From positions 3,812,966 through 3,876,965 of the forward strand of contig NZ_FUEZ01000004.1 in NCBI RefSeq assembly GCF_900157365.1: a stretch of DNA of 64,000 nt, written 5' to 3'. The DNA is from Mycobacterium numidiamassiliense. Its GTDB lineage: Bacteria > Actinomycetota > Actinomycetes > Mycobacteriales > Mycobacteriaceae. Positions 37,001 through 47,700 of the stretch are shown in pieces (the stretch's first letter is position 1; every line of letters begins with the position of its first letter). The notes below the pieces were generated by a model, which searched no databases, was not told the DNA's origin, and saw only the letters and a list, made by a program, of their open reading frames with translations. The position numbers and the translations under genes are program-made.

Positions 37001-38732
37001 CCCCGGCCGCGCGGGCGCGCGCCGCCACCTGCATGGACAAAATGCTGTCGCCGCCCAGGTCGAAAAACGACTCGTCGACCCCAACCCGCTCGAGCCCCAA
37101 CACCTGGGCGTAGATGTCGGCCAGGATCTCTTCCACCGCGGTCGACGGGGCGCGGTAGCGGTCCACATCTTGGTATTCAGGCGCCGGCAAGGCCCGCTTG
37201 TCGAGCTTGCCGTTAGGCGTCAGCGGCAGCGTCTCCAACACCACCACCGCGACCGGAACCATGTACGCCGGCAACCGCTCCGCCAATTGCGTGCGTAGCT
37301 CGGCCGGGTCTGCGCTACCGGTGATGTAGGCCACCAGCCGCTTGTCACCGGCGCGGTCCTCGCGAGCGATCACCACCGCCTGCTCGACGCCAGCCAAACC
37401 CGCTAGCGCAGTGCGGATTTCGCCCAGCTCGATGCGATAGCCGCGGATCTTGACCTGCTCATCAGCGCGCCCAAGATACTCCAGCTGCCCATCGGCGGCC
37501 CACCGCACCAAGTCCCCGGTGCGATACATCCGCGTCCCAGATCCGCCGAAGGGGCACGCCACAAACCGCGAAGCGGACAACCCGGGCCGGCCCAAATACC
37601 CGCACCCGACTCCGGTCCCGGCCACGTAGAGCTCGCCGATCACCCCGGCCGACACTCGGCGCAAACCCGCGTCGAGCACGAACAACGCCGCCCCGGACAC
37701 CGGCGACCCGATCGGCACCGCCCCGGACCCCGCCTCCAGCGGCGCACTCAGCGTCGCGTACACCGTGGTCTCGGTCGGCCCGTAGCCGTTGATCATCACC
37801 CGCCCGGGCGCCCATCGATCGACTACCTCGCTCGGGCAGGCTTCACCGGCAACCACCAGCGCCGCCGACTCCAAGCCCTCCGGCACCAATGCCGCTAGCG
37901 CAGTGGGTGTTTGGCTCAATACGCTGACCTGCTTGGCCACCAGCAACGCATGCAGTTCTTCCGGCGAACCGGCCACCGATTCGGGCACCACCACCAGTTG
38001 GCCGCCGCCAAGTAGCGGTCCCCAGATCTCCCACACCGAGTAGTCGAACGCGAGCGAGTGACACTGCGTCCATACACCCGCGCGGTCCAGACCGTCGTCG
38101 AGTGATTCGAACAGCCGGGTCACGTTGTGATGGGTGACGGCAACACCTTTGGGCACGCCGGTGGTTCCCGACGTGTAGATGATGTGGGCGATGTCGTCAG
38201 GAGCCGGCGCCGGGAGCGCCGTGCTGGGCTCCGCGGCGACCCGCGGATCGTCGACATCAAGGACAGTCAGGCGAAACCCGTCCAGCCGTGACCGCAGATC
38301 CGCGGTGGTGAGAACGGCGATGGGGGCGGCATCGTCGATGACAAACTTCAGCCGCGCCGCCGGCACCACCGGGTCGATCGGCAGGTACGCCGCCCCGGCC
38401 TTCAGCACCGCCAGGATCGCCACGATCGCCTCGGCGGAACGCGAAAAGAGCAGCGCCACATACTGTCCCGGGCCAACGCCCTGGCTGACCAGCAGGTGTG
38501 CCAGCCGGTTGGCATCCTCGTCGAGTTCCCGGTAGGTCCACGACTGCTCGCCACAACTCAGCGCCACGGCATCTGGAACCCGCGCGACCTGTGCGGCGAA
38601 GACCGCCGGGATTGACACCGGGTTTGTGGGCCGGGTCAGGACGGCACGGTTGCCCCACTCGTCGAGCCCAGCATGTTCATCGGCGTCTAGGAGGTCAAGA
38701 GAAAGGAGTCGCCGGCTTGGGTCGGCGCTCAT
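31083..38732 (-). CDS. mps2: NRPS Mps2-like: A-T-E-C-A-T-R, last two modules of the lipopeptide core
   Basis: 2549 aa. It begins inside a C-A linker (MSADPSRRLLSLDLL) and so lacks its own C domain; that domain is the last one of Mps1. Order: A (YTSGTTG ~184, GYGPTETT ~314, pocket DYWSVAGVY), T (GGDSIL ~559), E (HHLAVDG ~732), C (HHIVLDG ~1217), A (~1672-1980, pocket DIWCLGEMW), T of non-epimerising type (GGNSLSAMRV ~2051), and a reductase with LLTGATGFIGRYL (~2156) and Tyr-x3-Lys YGNSK (~2327). The reductase releases the peptide as an aldehyde or alcohol, matching L-alaninol of GPLs. It starts by ATGA overlap with mps1, so the two are co-translated. Confidence 0.94.
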   Translation of the reverse strand: MSADPSRRLLSLDLLDADEHAGLDEWGNRAVLTRPTNPVSIPAVFAAQVARVPDAVALSCGEQSWTYRELDEDANRLAHLLVSQGVGPGQYVALLFSRSAEAIVAILAVLKAGAAYLPIDPVVPAARLKFVIDDAAPIAVLTTADLRSRLDGFRLTVLDVDDPRVAAEPSTALPAPAPDDIAHIIYTSGTTGVPKGVAVTHHNVTRLFESLDDGLDRAGVWTQCHSLAFDYSVWEIWGPLLGGGQLVVVPESVAGSPEELHALLVAKQVSVLSQTPTALAALVPEGLESAALVVAGEACPSEVVDRWAPGRVMINGYGPTETTVYATLSAPLEAGSGAVPIGSPVSGAALFVLDAGLRRVSAGVIGELYVAGTGVGCGYLGRPGLSASRFVACPFGGSGTRMYRTGDLVRWAADGQLEYLGRADEQVKIRGYRIELGEIRTALAGLAGVEQAVVIAREDRAGDKRLVAYITGSADPAELRTQLAERLPAYMVPVAVVVLETLPLTPNGKLDKRALPAPEYQDVDRYRAPSTAVEEILADIYAQVLGLERVGVDESFFDLGGDSILSMQVAARARAAGVLCRPRDVFVEQTVARLAQVATVAGGPGGLIDDGVGPLDATPIIHWLHGVDGQVDQFNQTVVVDAPAGVAHADVVVVLQALLDRHDMLRLRVEDDGAGGWSLSVPEPGTVDAGACVQTVDVLSDEALVAARSQLSPAAGVMLSAVWAESTSQLALIVHHLAVDGVSWRVLLEDLNIAWAQHHSGQPVALPAVGTSFRRWSSLLSEHARDAAVVDSAETWRQISATPAALPAVGADDTYDSAKNLTVSLDVETTRLVLGEVPAAFHAGVNDILLIAFGLAWAKLLGTEAPIGIDVEGHGRHEELSDDVDLSRTVGWFTTKYPVALRVGGLSWTQVVAGEAALGKLVKDAKEQLRGLPDPLSYGVLRYLNPEVDLGESEPVIGFNYLGRMGGGTELSEQLWRVGPEGLTAGAATVVPMPLMHTVDLNAVTLDTEAGPHLEANWTWAPSAVDDAQISELSRLWFEALAGICAYVRRGGGGLTPSDIVPARLTQSQIDQLERHHHIADVLPLTPLQEGLLFHASFAQDPSDLSELYAVQLDITLAGGLDPHRLREAVHTAVTRHPNLVAHFCDQFDKPVQIIPADPVLAWRYVQLGAGDPDIEEQIERVCEAERAAVCDLANQPAFRVALIRTGADQHRFVVTNHHIVLDGWSMPILLQEIFTSYYGQGLGAPASYRRFVNWLAERDYAAAEAAWRELFAGFDAPTLVAPPQRLALGQRGVSSFLVPEDITRSLGELARAHHTTVNTVLQAAWAQLLCWLTGQHDVAFGIVVSGRPTDVAGADSMVGLLLNTVPVRAQISAATTTADLLGQLQNAHNDTLEHEYLALSEIHRVTGHDQLFDTIFMYENYPVDTAALAGISGLSIVGFNSREYNHYPLSVQALPGNELGLRVEYDTELFDQAGIEALIERLQRVVMGMVAHPTRRLSSFDLLDEGERIALDEWSNRAILTQPSTRVSIPAVFAAQAARTPAAVALNSGERSWTYRELDESANRLAHLLTEQGVGPGERVALLFSRSAEAIVSILAVLKTGAAYLPIDPVVPTARLEFMLGDAAPVAAITTAAFGSRLEGFDLTVVDIADPRIDSQPATELPAPAPDDIAYVIYTSGTTGVPKGVAIAHHNVTQLFGSLDAGLPPASEQVWSQWHSYSFDISGWEIYGALLRGGRLVVVPESVAASPDDFRALLIDQQVNVLCQTPSAVGALSPEGLESVTLLVGGEACPPEVVDRWAPGRVMINEYGPTEATMWVTLSAPLTAGSGVPPIGSPLPGTALFVLDGWLRPVPAGVVGELYIAGRAVGVGYARRSGLTASRFVACPFGDAGDRMYRTGDLVRWGSDGQLQYLGRTDEQVKIRGHRIELGEIQAALAELDGVGQVAVIAREDRPGDKRLIGYITGTADPAELRTQLAERLPSYMVPAAVVPVEALPLTVNGKLDKRALPAPEYQDAHSYRAPASPIEETLAGIYAHVLELERVGVEDSFFDLGGNSLSAMRVTAAINTVLGVQLGVRSLFDAPTVRSLSLLVHAGASGADLAVNAAGSAHFAAVHGQDATEVHASDLTLDKFIDDTTLTTAPTLPAPNGEIRTVLLTGATGFIGRYLVLQWLEQMELGGGKLICLVRAKSDEDAWARLDKTFDSGDEKLLRHFRELAAGHLEVIAGDKGEANLGLDEHVWQRLAESVDLIIDSAALVNAVLPYSELFEPNVVGTGELIRLALTNRLKPYAYVSTADVGRQVEPSAFTEDADIRVISPTRVIDGSLANGYGNSKWAGEVLLREAHDLCGLPVSVFRCDVILVDTAYAGQFNVADMFTRMVLSLVATGVAPASFYQLDAQGQRQRSHFDGLPVGFVAEAIATLGAAVVEGFETYHVMNPHDDGIGLDEYADWLIDAGYPIERIDDFNEWLSRFEAGLRELPDRQRQNSVLEVLMLLLHTDLEPIEPVCGSLASADRFRAAVQEAKIGADNDIPHVSAPTIIKYATDLELIGLL

Positions 38733-41700
38733 GAAGCCTGTCCGGAATCGGCAGTCATCGCTACCAGTACGCGCTGGAGTCGTTGGATGAGTTTCTCGAT
38801 GCGGGCGGTGGTGAACAGCTCGGTGTCGTATTCGACGCGCAGGCCGATCTCGTGACCCGGAACGGCTTGCACCGTCAGCGGGTAGTGGTTGTACTCGTGG
38901 CTGCTGAAGTCGGTCACGGCCAATCCGTCAGCGCCAAGTAGTGCGCCGGTCTCGATGGGGTAGTTCTCGTAGACGAACAGGGTGTCGAAGAGCTGGTCGT
39001 GGCCGGTCAGGCGGTGAATCTCGCTGAGCGCCAGGTGCTGGTGCTCCAGGGTGTCGTTGTAGGCGCCCTGCAGCTGCTCCAGCAGATCGCCGATGGTGGT
39101 GGCCGCGTTGATGCTGGCCCGCACCGGCACCGTGTTGATCAACAACCCGACCATCGACTCCGCGCCGGCCACCTCGGTCGGCCGCCCCGACACCGCGGTA
39201 CCAAAGGCCACGTCTTGCCGCCCGGTCAGCCAGCACAGCAGCTGCGCCCAGGCCGCCTGCAGCACGGTATTGACCGTGGTGTGGCACGAGCGCGCCAACT
39301 CCCCTAGCGCAGCAGTGGTTTCGGCGGGCACCGTAAACGACGCGACGTCGCGTCGCCCCAGCCGTTCGCGGCCAGGCTCCGCCACCAGCGCTGGGCTGTC
39401 GAATCCGGCGAACACCTGAGTCCAGGCCGTCTCGGCGGCGGCTTTGTCGCGCTCGGACAGCCAGGTGACATACCGGCGATACGACGTGGGCGTGCCCAGT
39501 GTGTGGCCGTAGTAGCCGGCGAAGATCTCCTGCAACAGGATCGGCTTGGACCAGCCGTCCATCACGATGTGGTGATTGGTCAGCACGAACCGATGCTGGT
39601 CGGCACCGGTACGGATCAACGCCGCCCGAAACGCGGGTTGGTTGGCCAGGTCGCAGATCGCGGCACGCTCGGCCGCGCACACCTGCTCCACCTGCGCATC
39701 GACATCGTCACCGTCGAGTTCGAGGTATTGCCAAGCCATTTCGGGGTCCGCCGACAGGATCTGCACCGGTTGGTCGTAGTGGTCGCTAAAGCGCGCCACC
39801 AGGTGCGGGTGCCGGCGCACCACAGCGTTCACTGCGTCCTGTAGTTGGCGGGAATCTAGCGATCCGGCCAAGGTGATGTCCAGCTGCACCGCGTAGAGCT
39901 CGCCCAGATCGTCAGTGCTGCCGTGGCTGATGCTGGTGTGGAACAGCAGGCCCTGCTGCAGCGGGGTCAACGGCAAGACGTCGGCGATCTGGTGCTCGCG
40001 CTCGAGCTCGTCGATCTGGTCCTGGCTCAGTCGCGCGGGAACGAGATCCGACGGGGTCAGCCCACCGCCGCCGCCGCGCACGTACGCGCAGATCCCGGCC
40101 AGCGCCTCGAACCACAACTGGTTCAGCCGACCGATGTGCGCGGCATCGACTGCCGACGCGGCCCAGGTCCAGTTGGCCTGCAAGTGCGGGCCCGCTTCGG
40201 TGTCGATCGTGGCGGCGTTGAGCTCGAGGGTGTGGGCCAGCGGCATAGCCACCACGGTGGCCGCCCCGCTCGTCAAGCCGTCGGTGCCAAGCCGCCAGAA
40301 CTCGTCAGACAACTCTGCGGCACCGCCCATGCGGCCCAGGTAGTTGAACCCGATCACCGGATCCCAATCCCCCACGGCCACGTCGGAATTCAGGTACCGC
40401 AGCAGCCCGTAAGTCAGCGGGTCAGGCAGGGCACGCAACTGCTCTTTAGCCGCCTTGACCAGCGAACCCAATGCCGTTGCACCAGAAGCGATCTGGCTCC
40501 AGTCCAACCCACCGACGTTCAACGCCACCGGGTACTTGGTGGTGAACCAGCCCACCGTGCGCGACAAGTCCACGTCGGCACCGAGCTCTTCATGGCGGCC
40601 GTGTCCCTCGACGTCGATCCCGATCGCTCCCTGGGTGCCCAACAGCTCCCGCAGAGCCATCCCGAACGCAATCAGCAACACGTCGTTGACCCCGGCATGA
40701 AACGCCGCGGGCACCTCACCAAGCAGCAGCCGTGTGGTCTCGACGTCCAATTCCACCGACAAGTTCTGCGCGGTGAGGTACGTGTCCTCAGGCTGCGCCG
40801 CCGGCAGGACGGCCGGAGTCGCCGCCACCTGACGCCACGCCTCCGCTTGTTCGATCACGTCAGGGCGAAGCGCGTGCTCGCTCAGCAGCGTGGACCAGCG
40901 GGCAAACGACGTGCCACCACCCGGCAAGGCCACCGGCTGACCGCTGTGATGCTGGGCCCAGGCGATGTTGAGGTCTTCGAGCAACACCCGCCACGACACC
41001 CCATCGACCGCGAGGTGGTGAATGATCAACGCCAACTGGCCCGACGACTCCGCCCACACCGCGCTAAGCATCACTCCCGCAGCCGGATCCAGCTGTGAAC
41101 GGCCCGCCACCAACGCCTCATCGGAGAGCACATCCACCGACTGCACGTGCGCCGCCACCGAGCCCGGCTCGGGCACCATCAGCGACCAACCTCCGGCCTC
41201 GTCGGTGTCTACCCGCAACCGCAGCATGGCGTGACGATCCAGCAAGCCCTGCAGCACCGCCACCACATCGGCGTGCGACACCCCTACCGGGGCATCGACC
41301 ACCACCGTCTGGTTGAACTGCTCGACCGGACCCTCAACACTCTGCAACCAACGAATGATCGGCGTGGCCTCGACAGCCCCCACACCCTCATCGACAAGCG
41401 CATCGGTGTCAGTGGCCACGGTCGCCACAAGCGCCAGCCGGGCCACGGTCTGCTCAACGAAAATGTCCCGCGGGCGGCACAGCACCCCGGCCGCTCGCGC
41501 ACGGGCCGCGACCTGCATCGACAAAATGCTGTCGCCACCCAGATCGAAGAAGGAGTCGTCCACCCCGACGCGCTCCAGCCCCAGCACCTGGGCGTAGATC
41601 CCCGCCAGAATTTCCTCGACGGCATTCGCCGGGGCCCGGTAGCTGCCACTGCCGTCCTGATATTCCGGCGCGGGCAACGCCCGGGTATCCAACTTGCCGT

Positions 41701-44700
41701 TAACCGTCAACGGCAACGCCTCGACCGCGACCACCGCCGCCGGCACCATGTACGCGGGCAACCGCTCGGCCAGTTGGGCGCGCAGATCCGCCGGGTCACC
41801 CGTGCCGGTGACATAGCCCACCAGCCGCTTGTCACCGGGGCGGTCCTCGCGGGCGATCACCACCGCCTGCTCGACCCCATCCACAGCGGCCAGCGCGGCA
41901 CGCACCTCGCCGAGTTCGATGCGGTGCCCGCGGATCTTGACCTGCTCGTCAGCGCGCCCCACATAGCGCAGCTGACCGTCATCACCCCAGCGCACCAAGT
42001 CCCCAGTGCGATACATCCGATCGCCGGCGCCGGCAAACGGGCAGGCCACAAACCGCGTTGACGACAGATCGGGCCGGCCCACGTAGCCGGCCGCCAGTCC
42101 CGCACCGGCCACATACAGTTCGCCCACTACGCCGGTGGCCACTGGGCGCAGCCAACCGTCGAGGACGAAAAACCCGAGGTGAGCCAACGGCACTCCGATC
42201 GGGCTCACGGTGCTCTCGACGTCGCTGTCCACGATCTCGCGGAACGACGCGTGCACCGTGGTCTCGGTGATGCCATACATGTTGATCAGCCGCGGCGGCC
42301 CCGGGTGGTTGTGCAGCCACGTCGAAAGCCGTTGAGGCTCAAGGGCTTCCCCACCAAACACCACCGTCTGCAACTTGAGCTGGTGACCCAGCTCCGGTGA
42401 GAGCGAATCGGCGGTCTGCAGCGCATAAAATGCCGACGGCGTCTGGCTCAACACACCGACCTGCTCGGCTGCGAGTAGGGCGTGCAGGTCCTCGGGCGAG
42501 CGCACCACCGCATCGGGAACCACGACGATCCGGCCACCACCAAGTAGCGCTCCGAAGATCTCCCACACCGAGAAGTCGAAGGCCAGCGAATGGCACTGCG
42601 ACCACACCTGGCCCAGTTCCAGCTCGGCATCCAGCGCCTCGAGCAGTCGGATGACGTTGCGGTGCGTGACCGCCACACCCTTGGGCGTACCGGTAGTTCC
42701 CGACGTGTAGATGATGTACGCGATTTCGTCGGCGGCCGGCGCCAACAGCGCCGACCCGGGCTGGGCCGCGATAGCGGGGTCGTTGACATCGACGACCGCG
42801 AGATCACACCCCTCGAAGCGGGAGCGAAGGTCGGCAGTGGTGACGGCGGCGATCGGGGCCGAATCGCCGATCATGAACTGCATGCGCGACGACGGATGCG
42901 CGGGGTCCAGCGGCAGATAGGCCGCACCGGTCTTGAGCACAGCCATGATCGACACGACCGCCTCGATCGAACGCGGCAGCAGCAATGCGACCCGTTCACC
43001 GGGCCCCACACCGTGATCTATCAGCCTGTGCGCCAACCGATTCGACGCCTCATCCAACTGGCGATACGTCATCGAGGTGCCCTGGAAGCTCAGCGCCACC
43101 GCATCGGGGATACGCGCCACCTGCCCGGCGAACAAGACGGGAATCGACACCGCCATGCCTGCCTGCTGAGTCAACACGGCGCGGTTGCCCCATGCATCGA
43201 GCCGGTCGTGCTCGCTGTCGCCGAGCAGATCGATCGACGACAGGCGCCGCTGCGGGTCGGCGGTCATGGCCTCCAAGACGCGCTCAAGGCTCGCGATGAG
43301 CGCCTCGACGCCGGCCGCGTCGAACTGCGTCGTGTCGTATTCGACGCGGAAACCCAACTCGGTGCCCGGGTGGGCCACCATCGTCAGCGGGTAGTGGTTG
43401 TATTCACGGCTGCTGAAGTCGGTGATGGCCAGCCCGTTGATCTCGCCCAACGCTGAGGCGTCGACCGGGTAGTTCTCGTAGACGAACAACGTGTCGAACA
43501 GTTGGTCCACCCCGGTGATCCGGTGGATGTCGCGCAGCGCCAAATGCTGGTGCTCGACGGTGTCGTTGTAAGCGTTCTGCAGTTGATCGAGCAACTCCGC
43601 GGTCGTCGCGGCGGCGGTCAGATCCGCGCGCACCGGCACCGTGTTGATCAACAGGCCCACCATCGACTCCGCGCCGACCATGTCGGTCGGGCGCCCCGAG
43701 ACGGCCGCACCGAACGCCACATCGCGCTGGCCGGTCAGCCCGCACAACAGCTGTGCCCACGCCGCCTGCAGGACGGTGTTGACCGTGGTGCGCTGCGAGC
43801 GAGCCAGCTCACTGAGGGCGGCCGTGGTCTCAGCGGATACCCGGAACGAGTTCACACCGCGCCTGCCCAGACTTAACCGGTCCGGTTGACCCACCAAGGT
43901 GGGGGTGTCGAACCCGGCCAGCACCTGACCCCAGGCCGCTTCGGCGGCCGACTGGTCGTGCTCGGCCAGCCAGGTCACAAACCGGCGATACGGAATCGGC
44001 GCGCCCAGGTGGTGCCCGTAGTAGCCGGCGAAGATCTCCTGCAGCAGGATCGGCATCGACCAGCCATCGAGCACGATGTGATGGAAGGTCAACACAAACC
44101 GGTGCACATCGTCGCCGGTGCGGATCAACGCACCCCGAAATGCCGAGTGGCCGGCCACATCGCACACCGCGGCACGCTCGGCCGCAGCCATCCGATCAAC
44201 CTGCTCGCCAACATCGGAGCCGTCGAATTCGACGTACTGCCAAGCCATTTCAGGGTCGGCAGGGATGATCTGCAGCGGCTCGTCGTACTGGTCGCTGAAC
44301 CGCGCCACCAAGTGCGGGTGCCGGCGGACCACCGTCTGCACCGCCTCCCGCAGACGCTGCGGATCAAGCACGCCGGCCAACGTGATGTCCAGCTGCATCG
44401 CGTAAAGCTCGCCCAGATCGGCGTTGTCGTCGGCGGCGCTGGTGTGGAAGAACAGGCCCTGTTGCAACGGCGTCAGCGGCAACACATCGGCGAACTGGCA
44501 CTGCTGGCGTAGCTGGTCGATTTGTTCCTGGCTCATTCGCGCAGGGGCGAGATCGGACGGGGTCAGCCCGCCGCCGCCGCCGCGCACGTGCGCGCAGATG
44601 CCGGCCAAAGCCTCGAACCACAACCGGCTGAGGCGTTCGATTTGCGCGTCGTCCAGCGCCGAGGGGGTCCACGTCCAGTTGGCCTGCAGATGCGGGCCTT

Positions 44701-47700
44701 CGTCGGTGTCCACGGTGGCGGCGTTCACTTCCGCGGTGTGCATCAACGGCATGTCCACCACGGTGGCCGCCCCGCTGAACAAGCCGTCGGGGCCGACGCG
44801 CCAGAACTGGTCGGACAACTCCGCAGCGCCACCCATGCGGCCCAGGTAGTTGAACCCGATCACCGGCTCGGGACCGGACAGATCCACCTCGGAGTTCAGG
44901 TATCGCAACAGCCCATATGACAACGGATCGGGCAGGGCGCGCAGCTGCTCCTTGGCGCTTTTCACCAGCGCGCCCAACGATGCGCCACCGGAGGTCACCT
45001 GGCCCCAGTCCAGCTCACCGACGGTCAGCGCCACGGGGTACTTGGTGGTAAACCACCCGACCGTCCGCGACAGGTCCACGTCCGCGGCCAGCTCTTCGTG
45101 GCGGCCATGGCCCTCAACATCGATGCCGATCGGCCCCTGTGTGCCCAGCAGCTTGGCCCAGGCCATGCCGAAGGCGATCAGCAGGATGTCGTTGACCCCG
45201 GCGTGGAACGCCGCGGGCACCTCACCGAGCAACTGCCGTGTGGTCTCGACGTCCAACGACACCGACAGGTTGTGCGCCGTCTCGTAGGTGTCGCCTTCAC
45301 CCACCGCCGGCAGGGCCGCCGGAGTGGCCGCCACCTGGCGCCACACCTCGGCGGAATCGACAACCGCTGCGTCGCGGGCATATTCGCTCAGCCGCGAAGA
45401 CCAGCGCGCAAACGACGTGCCACCGCCAGGCACCGCCACCGGCTGACCGCTGTGATGCTGGATCCACGCGATGTTCAGGTCTTCGAGCAACACCCGCCAC
45501 GACACCCCGTCGACCGCGAGGTGGTGAATGATCAACGCCAACTGGCTCGTCGGCTCGGCCCACACCGCGCTAAGCATCTGTCCCGCAGCCGGATTCAGCT
45601 GCGAGCGGGCCGCCACGAGCGCCTCGTCGGACAGCGCGTCCACCGACCGCACACACCCCGCGGCGTCCACAGACCCGACGTCGGGCACCGTCAGCAACCA
45701 GCCGCCGGCCTCGTCGCCGTCGACGCGCAGCCGCAGCATCGCGTGGCGATCCAACAGGCCCTGCAGCAGCACCACCACATCGGCGTGCGTCACCCCAGCC
45801 GGAGCGTCGATGACCACCGTCTGGTTGAACTGCTCGACCGGACCGTCCACGCTGTGCAGCCAATGCATGATCGGCGTCGCCTCAAGCGGGCCAATACCCT
45901 CATCGACCAAGAGGTCCTCGCCGGTGGCGACCGTGGCCACCTGCGCCAACCGGGCAACCGTCTGCTCAACAAAGATGTCGCGGGGGCGGCACAGCACCCC
46001 GGCGGCCCGGGCACGAGCGGCCACCTGCATCGACAAGATGCTGTCGCCGCCCAAATCGAAGAACGGCTCGTCCACCCCGACCCGCTCCAGCCCCAACACC
46101 TGGGCATAGATATCGGCCAGGATTTCCTCCACCGGGGTGGCCGGGGCGCGGTAGCGGTCCACGTCCTGGTATTCCGGTGCCGGCAATGCCCGCCGGTCGA
46201 GCTTGCCGTTCACGGTCAACGGCAGCGTCGCCAAGGCGACCACGGCGGTCGGCACCATATAGGCGGGCAACCGCTCCGACAAGGCGCTTCGCGCTGTGGC
46301 AGGGTCTGCCGCGCCGGTGATATACCCCACCAGACGCTTGTCACCGGGGCGGTCTTCGCGGGCGATCACGACCGCCTGCTCAACCCCATCCACCGCGGCC
46401 AGCGCCGCCTGGACGTCGCCGAGTTCGATGCGGTAACCGCGGATCTTGACCTGCTCATCGGCCCGGCCCAGATACCGCAGCTGCCCGTCGGCGTCCCAGC
46501 GCACCAAATCCCCGGTGCGATACATCCGGTCCCCGCCTTCGGCGAATGGGCACGCCGTGAACCGCGATGCCGTCAGCCCTGGCCGGCGGATGTAGCCCGT
46601 GCCGACACCCCGGCCTGCTACATACAACTCGCCGACCACACCGGCGGGCACCGGGCGCAACCACGGATCGAGCACAAACAGCGCCGCCCCGGGCACCGGC
46701 GAACCGATCGGCACCACGCCCGGACCCGGCTGCAGCGGCCCGCTCATCGCCGCGTACACGGTGGTCTCGGTCGGGCCGTACGCGTTGATCATCACCCGAC
46801 CGGGCGACCAACGCTCGACCACCTCGGCCGGGCAGGCCTCGCCGGCCACCATCAACGCTGTCGACTCCAAGCCCTGCGGCGACAACGCTCCCACCGCGGA
46901 TGGAGTCTGACCCAGCACGCTGACGTGTTCGTTGACCAGCAGCGCATGCAAGTCTTCCGGTGAGCTGGCTACCGACTCCGGCACCACCACCAACCGGCCG
47001 CCGTGTAGTAGCGCACTCCAGATCTCCCACACCGAGACGTCGAAGCTGTAGGAGTGCCACTGTGACCAAACCTGTTCCGGCGGAAGCGCATCCACCGATT
47101 CCACCAGCTGGGTGACGTTGTGGTGGGTCACGGCGACGCCCTTGGGCACGCCGGTGGTTCCGGAGGTGTAGATGATGTGGGCGATGTCGTCAGGAGACGG
47201 GAACGGTAACGCGGTGCTGGGCTGGTCATCGATACGGGAATCGTTGATGTCGATGACGGGCAGCTCGCATCCATCGAACCGGTCGGCCAGCCCGCTGGCG
47301 GTCAGGGCGACCACCGGGGCGGCATCGGCCACCATGAACCGCAGTCGCACTGGCGGCAGCCCGGGGTCGATGGGCAGGTAGGCCGCACCGGTCTTGAGCA
47401 CGGCCAGGATTGCCACAATCGCCTCAGCCGACCGCGACGACAGCAGCGCTACACAACCTCCGGGGCCCACGCCGTGGTCAACCAGCAAGTGCGCCAACCG
47501 ATTCGACGCTTCATCCAGCTCGCGATAGGTCAGCGACCGGTCGCCGCAGCTGAGCGCCCCCGCGTCGGGAACACGGTCAACCTGTGCCGCCCACAACGCC
47601 GGAATCGACACCGGGGTGGCCGGCTGGGACAAGACGGCGCGGTTGCCGATCTCGTCGAGCTCGGCCTGCTCGCCTGCATCAAGCAGATCAATCGAGGACA

